A stretch of 5,540 bases of DNA from Cyclobacteriaceae bacterium (GTDB taxonomy: Bacteria; Bacteroidota; Bacteroidia; Cytophagales; Cyclobacteriaceae): the NCBI GenBank assembly GCA_025363495.1, contig JANYDR010000054.1, forward strand, positions 1 to 5,540, read 5' to 3'. Of the stretch, positions 1 through 5,540 are shown piece by piece. The translations under genes were made by a program, and so were the position numbers. Each line of letters begins with the position of its first letter. The stretch's first letter is position 1. Under the pieces are notes generated by a model, which had not been told where the DNA came from, ran no database searches, and was given only the letters and a program-made list of their open reading frames with translations.

Positions 1-1
1 T

Positions 2-209
2 GCTGGTTCGGTAAACGAAGTGAAGGGTTCATTACTAAATCCCACCAGCACTATCAACAGTTGATCACCATAGCATGCGCATGGGTAATGCTGCGGCTGA
101 AATTTTTCTTCAGGAAATTTCAGGTAAATCAAAAAAAATAATTCCTCAAAAAATAGTCCTAAAGCCCGAATTGATTATTCGTCAATCATCACTTCGGAAA
201 AAAGAATAG
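2..209 (+). pseudogene. LacI-family transcriptional repressor, C-terminal end, apparently frameshifted
   Basis: Only the last ~65 codons of a LacI/GalR-type sugar-responsive repressor are in the window. From position 2 one frame reads AGSVNEVKGSLLNPTSTIN, which resembles the family's G-F-S-N-E...L-x-x-P-x-x-T-T-I stretch, then hits TGA at 62-64. The next frame, from position 63, continues the family pattern: HHSMRMGNAAAEIFLQEI, then KIVLKPELIIRQSS, ending at TAG 207-209. This matches the usual M-G-x-x-A-A-E and K-I-V-L-K-P-E-L-I-x-R-x-S-S ending of such repressors. The two halves are therefore in different frames, and a 7-nt insertion at about 59-65 would explain it (inference). The family binds an effector in the missing periplasmic-binding-like domain and an operator through an N-terminal helix-turn-helix, neither of which is visible. 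The stop is 14 nt before uxaB, so it is probably the regulator of that gene. A sequencing error is an alternative to true gene decay. Confidence 0.66.
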
Positions 210-223
210 TCTTACCAGCAATC

Positions 224-1657
224 ATGAAAAAACTTACACGTACAACAGCTTCTCTACCTCAGACGCCTCCTGTAAAAATTCTGCAATTTGGCAGTGGTAA
301 TTTTTTACGTGGTTTTATTGACTGGGTCATCGATATATTGAATGAGAAAACAGAATTCAACGGAGCTATACAGATCATTCAATCTATTTCCGCAAGTGTG
401 GGATCTCCGATTAATACCCAGGAAGGACTATACCATGTGGTATTGAACGGAATTAAATATGGTAAACCTTTCTATGAAACAAGGCTTATCACTTCAGTGA
501 AGGGTGCACTCAATCCAGTTGAGGATGTTGGAGCTTATCTAAAAATGGCAGAAAATCCGGAACTGAGATTCATTATCTCGAATACAACAGAGGCAGGAAT
601 TACTTTCAGTGGTTTGGATACTGATCCGAAAAGTCTCTCAACAACATTCCCAGGAAAACTTACGATGCTACTATATCATCGCTATCAATTTTTCAATGGA
701 GCTGATGATAAGGGCTTAGTTATGTTGCCTTGTGAACTAATAGAAAAGAATGGAGAGGCAATGAAGAATAGCATATTACAATACAGCTCACTTTGGAACC
801 TGTCAAAGGATTTTCAGGAATGGATTAAACATCATAATAGTTTTTGCAATACACTTGTCGATCGAATTGTTCCCGGATTTCCCAAGGAGAGCATTGATCA
901 AATCCAGCAATCTACTGGCTACGAAGACAGCTTAATTGTCGCTGCCGAGCCATATCATTTATGGATGATTGAAGCTCCTGAAGCAGTTCAGCAGGAATTT
1001 CCTGTCGATCAAATAGGACTTAATATAAAATTCGTAAAGGACCTTACCCCCTACCGAACAAGAAAAGTCAGGATATTAAACGGAGCCCATACAACACTTG
1101 TGCCTGTGGCCTATTTAAGTGGGTTCAGAACTGTGCGGGAATCGATGGAAGATCCTTCTATAAGTCATTACCTGCACAATACGTTATTCGAGGAAATCAT
1201 ACCTACACTGGACCTTTCGGCAGAAGAACTTCGCCAATTCGCAAATGATGTGACTGAACGTTTTCTAAATCCATCTATCAGGCATGAATTGATCAGCATT
1301 TCACTTAATTCAATATCAAAATACAAAGTTCGTGTATTGCCTTCTGTTTTGAAATTCATAGAAATTGAAAATCAATTACCTGACAGATTATTATTTTCAT
1401 TGGCGGCACTTATTCGCTTTTACAAAGGTCAATGGTTAAACGAGGTTATACCCACCAATGATGCACCAGAGGTTCTTGATTTTTTTAAGAAAGTTTGGAA
1501 AGAAGATTCAGTTGAAAAAATCGTAAGGGCAACACTCAGCAATGCATCATTTTGGGGACAGGATTTAACAAAGATCGAGGGGTTCGCCGAGAAAGTTACA
1601 GGGTACCTAATGCAAATCGAAAGGCAGGAAGTGTTTTCAATTCCTGAATTTGCCTAA
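224..1657 (+). CDS. uxaB: tagaturonate reductase (altronate oxidoreductase)
   Basis: A cytoplasmic NAD-dependent enzyme of 477 residues that interconverts D-tagaturonate and D-altronate, the second step of galacturonate breakdown (after UxaC, before altronate dehydratase UxaA). It belongs to the long-chain mannitol dehydrogenase family, with an N-terminal Rossmann domain and a C-terminal helical catalytic domain. The nucleotide-binding segment ILQFGSGNFLRGFIDW at residues 19-34 has the Q-F-G-x-G-N-F-L-R form typical of UxaB rather than of mannitol or mannonate enzymes. Other family marks are SNTTEAGI (119-126), the LPCELIEKNG segment and NTLVDRIVPG. The catalytic K-x4-N-x2-H motif falls at K281, N286 and H289. 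Length is close to that of E. coli UxaB (~480). The ATG follows the repressor stop by 14 nt with no clear Shine-Dalgarno, as is common in Bacteroidota, so the two probably share a transcript. No uxaA or uxaC follows; the next gene is convergent. The family is secure; the exact substrate is assigned by similarity. Confidence 0.9.
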   Translation: MKKLTRTTASLPQTPPVKILQFGSGNFLRGFIDWVIDILNEKTEFNGAIQIIQSISASVGSPINTQEGLYHVVLNGIKYGKPFYETRLITSVKGALNPVEDVGAYLKMAENPELRFIISNTTEAGITFSGLDTDPKSLSTTFPGKLTMLLYHRYQFFNGADDKGLVMLPCELIEKNGEAMKNSILQYSSLWNLSKDFQEWIKHHNSFCNTLVDRIVPGFPKESIDQIQQSTGYEDSLIVAAEPYHLWMIEAPEAVQQEFPVDQIGLNIKFVKDLTPYRTRKVRILNGAHTTLVPVAYLSGFRTVRESMEDPSISHYLHNTLFEEIIPTLDLSAEELRQFANDVTERFLNPSIRHELISISLNSISKYKVRVLPSVLKFIEIENQLPDRLLFSLAALIRFYKGQWLNEVIPTNDAPEVLDFFKKVWKEDSVEKIVRATLSNASFWGQDLTKIEGFAEKVTGYLMQIERQEVFSIPEFA

Positions 1658-1658
1658 A

Positions 1659-1739
1659 GTTGAAAATCGAAAATAGAAAGTTGAAAGTTTAGCCAGCTCT
1701 ACTTTCAGCTTTCGAATTTCGACCTCCAGCTTTCAACTT
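1659..1739. repeat. inverted blocks of ~7-nt GTTGAAA-like repeats between convergent genes
   Basis: The spacer between the two convergent stop codons consists almost entirely of 7-nt units. The plus strand reads gttgaaa, atcgaaa, atagaaa, gttgaaa at 1659-1686. After a short middle, the minus strand (from 1737 downwards) reads gttgaaa, gctggag, gtcgaaa, ttcgaaa, gctgaaa, gtagagc. The two blocks are inverted: aagttgaaag at 1678-1687 is an exact reverse complement of 1730-1739, and looser pairing is possible inside. Similar heptad tracts occur between genes in Bacteroidota (from memory, not searched). The place suggests a bidirectional transcription end for uxaB and the permease, but there is no classic G/C-rich stem plus T-run, so that role is an inference. 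Confidence 0.7.
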
Positions 1740-4178
1740 CTATTCATACTTCAACGTCTCTGCCGGGTTGACCAGAGCAGCTTTAATGCTATGGTAGCTA
1801 ACGGTGGCAAGAGCAACCAAAAGTCCTGTGAGCATGCTAATGGCGAAAAGCTCCCAGCCAATGTCAACCCTGAATTTGAAATCAGCCAACCACCTGGTCA
1901 TTACGTAATAGGAAACAGGTCCAGCCAAAGCAAATGCAATGACTGATAGCCATATGTACTGTCGATTGAGTAGTATGAAAATATTTGTCAACTCTGCTCC
2001 CATCACTTTACGAATGCCAATCTCCTTTGTTCTATTCACAGCATTTATTCCGGCCAGACCGAAAAGCCCCAAACACGAAATAAGAATCGCAAATCCGGTA
2101 GCCAGCCCCATGATGCTCATCCATCGTTGATAGGATTCGTATTGCTTTGCAACGTCAGCATCAAGAAATGTAAAGTCGAATGGCTTGCCAGGAGAAATAT
2201 CGGGCCACACTTTACTAATTTTTTCAATTGAACCAGGTATGTCGGACGGCGTTACTTTTACCAGAATATTAACCAGGTTCCCAATTGACTTTCTATCCAT
2301 CGAAAGAAGCATTGGCTCAATATTCTTTTCCAGTGACAGAAAGTGATAGTCCTTGACAACACCAATTACTTTCGCACCCATGCCGGTGGAATCTTCTCGC
2401 CAGTTCAAATATTGGTTCAACGGATCTTTCCATTTCATATCCCTGACCAACGCTTCATTCACAATGACGGCAGAAGTATCTGAGGGAATAGCCTCATCAA
2501 AATTTCTACCAAGAAGAAGTTTAATATCCAGTGTAGGAATATAATGTGAATCAACTGAATAAACATACGACGAACGCTGCTCTCCATCGATTTTATATCC
2601 ATACCGGGAGTAACCTTGATTAAAAGATGAGCTTGTTCCAGCTACCGAAATAACAAAAGGTTCTCGCTGCATCTGTACCCGGAACCGCTCAACGGTCTTA
2701 TCCGACTCATCGTTCCATCCTGCTTGCGTTGGCACTACAAGAATTTGTGATTGGTCATAGCCAAGATCCCTTGTTGCGACAAACTTCATCTGACGATACA
2801 TGATCACCGAACTAATAATAAGAAATGCTGACAATGCAAATTGAAGTACAACAAGGGGTTTTGTAAACCCCGCCTGCAAACGTGAGCTGAAATTCCCTTT
2901 TAAAACCACTGCCGGGCGGAAACTTGACAGAAACAGAGCAGGATAACTTCCAGCAATGGCTCCCACAAAAACCGCAAGTGTTGTACTTACTCCAATCAGT
3001 AGAAAAATATTTGTACTATTTACGGTAATCCCTTTTCCGGTAAACTCATTAAAGGTCGGTAGAAATAAAACCACCAGTCCAAGACCAACAAACATCGAAA
3101 TAATTGCCAGCGCGACCGACTCAAGGCTAAACTGATAAATCAATTGATTTTTCTGCGCACCGACAACTTTACGAATACCGACTTCCGTTCTTCTGGAAGT
3201 AGAAGTTGTTAAAGCCAAAGAGACGTAGTTAATGCATGCAATCAATAATATAAGTACTGCAATACCGCTCAATATAAATGAGTACTGTGGATCACTTGCT
3301 TTGTGCCACCCAGGTTTTTTAGTAAGATGAATACTGGTAAGCGGAGTATATTTCAATTCGAACATCTTCACATCTGCTGGCACAGGAACAGCCGATTCTT
3401 TTCTCCACTTTTCCATCTTATCACCCATACGCTTTTGCACAACCTTGTCAAGGTTCCGTGAAAATGCTGACATATCGGTGGTTGGTAACAGTTGTACAAA
3501 TAGCGGCGTATTAAAATTTCCAAAATTCTCCAGATTTCGCTTGTACCCCGGACGGTTTTCCTGCGGGATCAATATTTCAAAATCAAGGCTTGAGTTAGCA
3601 GGCGGAGCTTCAACTATGCCAACCACTATAAAAGATTTCTCTCCGTTTTCATCAATCTGAACAGTCTTACCGATAGGATCCTCTTCTCCGAAATACTTCG
3701 CAGCAACGTCCGGAGTAAAAACTACTTCCGATGCATTCTTAAATAGTTTGTCAGCATTTCCTTTCAGCAGTTTAAAAGAAAACATCTTAAAAAAATCGGC
3801 ATCGACGTAGGTAAGTTTCTCGGTAAAAACTTTTTCCCCCGAGCGAAATATGCCTGTGTTTCCGGAATTAAACCTTGTTGCAAATTCAATTTCGGGAAGA
3901 TCATCCTGAAGGGCTTGTTTCAGACCAGTTTGCAAATAGGCAGCAAGATGAAAAGGCTCCTCTGGATCAGGCTGCCAGGTATCAAATTCCCTCCCCTCGA
4001 TGCGATATATCCTCGATTTATTTAGATGGAACTGGTCAAAGTTTCCTTCATCCTGAATAAAAAGGAAGATTAGTATGCAAAACGCTATACCAATACTCAA
4101 GCCGAATGCGTTGATGAAGGAGTAAAGCTTTCTCTTTATAATATTGCGGGTTGCAATTTTCAGATAGTTATTTATCAT
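1740..4178 (-). CDS. ABC transporter permease, two MacB-like/FtsX units
   Basis: An inner-membrane permease of 812 residues in the MacB/FtsX superfamily, of the duplicated type abundant in Bacteroidota. It has no ATP-binding motifs, so it would need a separate ATPase, and none is in the window. Order: TM1 at ~19-42 after the typical opening MINNYLKIATRNI; a first periplasmic MacB-like domain at ~43-297; TM2-4 at ~298-322, 348-373 and 390-415; TM5 at ~440-460; a second periplasmic domain to ~685; TM6-8 at ~688-710, 738-761 and 775-797. The cytoplasmic FtsX signature appears twice, RRTEVGIRKVVGAQ (329-342) and RTKEIGIRKVMGA (716-728), showing the internal duplication. The ending NPAETLKYE is also typical. 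The ATG at 4176-4178 is chosen because it places the standard family N-terminus first; an in-frame TTG at 4221-4223 would add 15 unconserved residues. The family acts in efflux or in extracting molecules from the membrane; the substrate cannot be read from sequence. Confidence 0.88.
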   Translation of the reverse strand: MINNYLKIATRNIIKRKLYSFINAFGLSIGIAFCILIFLFIQDEGNFDQFHLNKSRIYRIEGREFDTWQPDPEEPFHLAAYLQTGLKQALQDDLPEIEFATRFNSGNTGIFRSGEKVFTEKLTYVDADFFKMFSFKLLKGNADKLFKNASEVVFTPDVAAKYFGEEDPIGKTVQIDENGEKSFIVVGIVEAPPANSSLDFEILIPQENRPGYKRNLENFGNFNTPLFVQLLPTTDMSAFSRNLDKVVQKRMGDKMEKWRKESAVPVPADVKMFELKYTPLTSIHLTKKPGWHKASDPQYSFILSGIAVLILLIACINYVSLALTTSTSRRTEVGIRKVVGAQKNQLIYQFSLESVALAIISMFVGLGLVVLFLPTFNEFTGKGITVNSTNIFLLIGVSTTLAVFVGAIAGSYPALFLSSFRPAVVLKGNFSSRLQAGFTKPLVVLQFALSAFLIISSVIMYRQMKFVATRDLGYDQSQILVVPTQAGWNDESDKTVERFRVQMQREPFVISVAGTSSSFNQGYSRYGYKIDGEQRSSYVYSVDSHYIPTLDIKLLLGRNFDEAIPSDTSAVIVNEALVRDMKWKDPLNQYLNWREDSTGMGAKVIGVVKDYHFLSLEKNIEPMLLSMDRKSIGNLVNILVKVTPSDIPGSIEKISKVWPDISPGKPFDFTFLDADVAKQYESYQRWMSIMGLATGFAILISCLGLFGLAGINAVNRTKEIGIRKVMGAELTNIFILLNRQYIWLSVIAFALAGPVSYYVMTRWLADFKFRVDIGWELFAISMLTGLLVALATVSYHSIKAALVNPAETLKYE

Positions 4179-4189
4179 AGTTGCTGTAT

Positions 4190-4205
4190 AGGTCAAATAT
4201 GACCT
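4190..4205. promoter_or_regulatory. palindrome AGGTCA-N4-TGACCT upstream of the permease start
   Basis: A perfect 6-bp inverted repeat with a 4-nt AATA spacer lies 12-27 nt upstream of the permease ATG, in the 203-nt region between the divergent permease and yihY genes. Its symmetry and position resemble an operator for a dimeric regulator, or a small hairpin in the leader RNA. No regulator is encoded beside it. That it is a binding site is an inference. I found no convincing Bacteroidota -33/-7 promoter (TTTG / TAnnTTTG) for either gene in this region. Confidence 0.3.
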
Positions 4206-4381
4206 GATAAGTCTCGACTTCAAAGCATTCCGGTCCGATGCGCCAATAGGATGTACCGAATAAACAAATAGTTGTAGTGACCTGATTTATCTCTGAGTGC
4301 TTTTAAAGGCTTATTCTCCATACTTTTCTCCATGGAACAGTTTTTTATATCAAACTGAGAGCACCGTTTGAAATCAGACAT

Positions 4382-5266
4382 ATGGCGAACCTTTTGACAA
4401 GCATTTTACCTTCTGTAAATAAAGGGTATCATCTTCTGATGAAAAATAACCCACTTATTTTGTCGGCTTCGACTGCCTTTTTCACGACCTTTTCAATCTC
4501 TCCTATTCTTATAATTTTATCCGACCTTATTAGCCCGCTTTTGGGTAAGGGGAATGTTCATGAGGAATTATTCAGTAAAATTCAGGACGCACTTGGTCAC
4601 CATACAGCCAAAGATGTTCACACCATTGTAGACGGTTTTGAGGCACAGGAGAGCAGCCTGCTACTCACCATTCCCAGTACTGTATTCTTTTATTTTATTG
4701 CCACCACTTTGTTATCCGTGATCAAACAGGCAATCCATCAGATCTGGAGCCTCAAAAAGAAAGATAATGGTAACAATATCATGTACTATGTAAAGGAAAG
4801 ATTGACCGGGATCACCATGATGTTTCTTGTCGCACTACTTACCGTAATATCTTATACGATGGATATGTTTGAGGAGAGTTTTAAACGGCAGGAATTACTT
4901 TCCTCACTGGTAGGTACAGTCTTTTCATTGACCATCATTACGACCTGGTTTACGCTGCTGATAAAATACCTTCCGGAGGCGCGTGTGAAATGGATTGTGG
5001 CCATTGCTGGTGGGTTGTTTACCGGAATCCTTTTCAATAGTGGCGCTTTTTTGGTAGGCAGAATTCTTATCCATAAAAAAGTCTCCCTGATCTTTGGAGT
5101 CTCCAGTTCGATAGCGATGCTTTTGTTGTTCGTTTTCTATTGCTCATTCATCCTTTATCTGGGGATTTCATTCACTTACGAGTTGGCAAAGGCAATGCGA
5201 AAGCCGATACTTCCTGGAAAATATTCGATTGGGTTTACAGAGGAGATAAGGGAAAAAGGGAGGTAG
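4382..5266 (+). CDS. YihY/BrkB-family (UPF0761-like) inner-membrane protein
   Basis: A 294-residue polytopic membrane protein of the YihY/virulence factor BrkB family, once mislabelled ribonuclease BN; the cellular role of the family is not settled. About six membrane helices are visible, at ~31-52, 93-115, 141-160, 175-196, 203-225 and 240-262. Family landmarks are ASTAFFTTFSISPILIIL (29-46), matching the A-x-A-F-Y-T-x-F-S-x-x-P-L-L-I-I pattern; IHQIWSLKKK (118-127) after the second helix; KYLPEARVKW (195-204); and FGVSSSIAMLLLF...YLGISFTYELAKA (238-271), equivalent to the usual Y-G-x-x-G-S...L-L-x-W-x-Y...L-G-A-E-F end. Length fits the family (~280-330). There is no recognisable Shine-Dalgarno before the ATG; a second Met at residue 20 would cut into the first conserved segment, so the first ATG is preferred. 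It diverges from the permease and is convergent with the group II intron beyond. No functional link to either is evident. Confidence 0.87.
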   Translation: MANLLTSILPSVNKGYHLLMKNNPLILSASTAFFTTFSISPILIILSDLISPLLGKGNVHEELFSKIQDALGHHTAKDVHTIVDGFEAQESSLLLTIPSTVFFYFIATTLLSVIKQAIHQIWSLKKKDNGNNIMYYVKERLTGITMMFLVALLTVISYTMDMFEESFKRQELLSSLVGTVFSLTIITTWFTLLIKYLPEARVKWIVAIAGGLFTGILFNSGAFLVGRILIHKKVSLIFGVSSSIAMLLLFVFYCSFILYLGISFTYELAKAMRKPILPGKYSIGFTEEIREKGR

Positions 5267-5317
5267 GCAAAACTGACGAGCAGGAACCTTTGTTGGTGGA
5301 AAAAACTAAACGACGGC

Positions 5318-5360
5318 ATTTTTTTACCATAAATTCTAAGACCTGCTAGGGTAAAAAAAT
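5318..5360. terminator. A/T-rich 11-bp perfect inverted repeat downstream of yihY
   Basis: An A followed by seven T and ACC at 5318-5328 is the exact reverse complement of GGT, seven A and T at 5350-5360, with a 21-nt loop. It begins 52 nt after the yihY stop, in the 136-nt spacer before the intron end. The location suits a transcription end for yihY, but the stem is A/T-rich and the T-run lies in its left arm rather than after the hairpin, so it is not a standard intrinsic terminator on the plus strand. Read on the minus strand the same holds. It is the only secondary structure I see in the spacer. Confidence 0.35.
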
Positions 5361-5402
5361 TATTGCTAACTCGTCTAAAACGGAGAGTAAAATACTTAGC
5401 CA

Positions 5403-5477
5403 GTAGAGTAGAGAAAAGGAACAAGCGGTAAAGAGCTTACGCCACATTTGCTGACCTTGTTTCCTTTTCCCCCTCAT
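5403..5477 (-). ncRNA. group II intron domain VI with predicted branch-point adenosine
   Basis: On the minus strand the 5' arm GAGGGGGAAAAGGAAACAAG pairs with the 3' arm CTTGTTCCTTTTCTCTACTC across a ~30-nt loop, leaving one extra A in the 5' arm. Near the end, GAG pairs with CTC and an A is left bulged at plus position 5409, seven nt from the predicted 3' end. This is the standard position of the lariat branch adenosine. The last two bases, AC, fit the usual AY ending. Confidence 0.72.
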
Positions 5478-5478
5478 C

Positions 5479-5514
<36 letters not shown>

Positions 5515-5540
5515 TACTAGAATTCATAACAGACATTCAC

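Noticed and set aside
1939..4060. Several 60-70-codon plus-strand open frames inside the permease region
   Set aside because: They lie opposite a continuous, well-recognised membrane protein gene and have no family features of their own.
4179..4223. Upstream extension of the permease from a TTG codon
   Set aside because: The extra 15 residues are outside the conserved family N-terminus, whereas the ATG at 4178 begins with the typical sequence; the extension also overlaps the palindrome.
4200..4286. Direct repeat tgacctgat at 4200-4208 and 4278-4286
   Set aside because: Nine bases twice in a short intergenic region, 78 nt apart, can arise by chance and has no other support.
4321..4328. tacttttc as a Bacteroidota -7 element for yihY
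   Set aside because: It misses the final G of TAnnTTTG and has no clear TTTG at the right upstream distance, so it is not listed as a promoter.
5176..5424. Minus-strand open frame of 82 codons overlapping the end of yihY and the intron 3' end
   Set aside because: It runs antisense to well-supported coding sequence, starts inside domain VI of the intron, and shows no recognisable family pattern; treated as a chance frame.

Overview
The window looks like chromosomal DNA from a member of the Bacteroidota, quite possibly a Cytophagales-type organism. The evidence is the ~40% G+C composition, the lack of strong Shine-Dalgarno sequences, an ~810-residue FtsX/MacB-type permease with the N-terminus typical of that phylum, and a GTTGAAA-like heptad repeat between genes. 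The genus cannot be told from this sequence.

Layout. (1) Positions 2-209, plus strand: the C-terminal end of a LacI-family repressor. It is recognisable only by switching reading frame near position 59-65, so it is probably frameshifted. (2) Positions 224-1657, plus strand: uxaB, tagaturonate reductase (altronate oxidoreductase), 14 nt after the repressor's stop and probably in one operon with it. (3) Positions 1658-1739: an 82-nt spacer between two convergent stop codons, almost wholly made of diverged 7-nt units in two inverted blocks. (4) Positions 1740-4178, minus strand: an ABC-transporter permease with two MacB-like/FtsX units. (5) Positions 4179-4381: a divergent intergenic region carrying a 16-bp palindrome just upstream of the permease ATG. 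(6) Positions 4382-5266, plus strand: a YihY/BrkB-family inner-membrane protein. (7) Positions 5267-5402: a spacer with a perfect 11-bp A/T-rich inverted repeat. (8) Positions 5403-5540, minus strand: the 3' end (domains V and VI) of a group II intron whose body lies beyond the right edge.

How the genes relate. The repressor and uxaB form one plausible unit for hexuronate (galacturonate) catabolism, in which a LacI-type sensor controls reduction of tagaturonate to altronate. The permease and the YihY-like protein are separate transcription units with no evident tie to that pathway. The intron is a mobile element near yihY, not inside a gene visible here.

I see no new multi-gene system. The points most worth following up are the intron 3' end with an unusual base in domain V, the heptad repeat spacer, and the frame disruption in the repressor.
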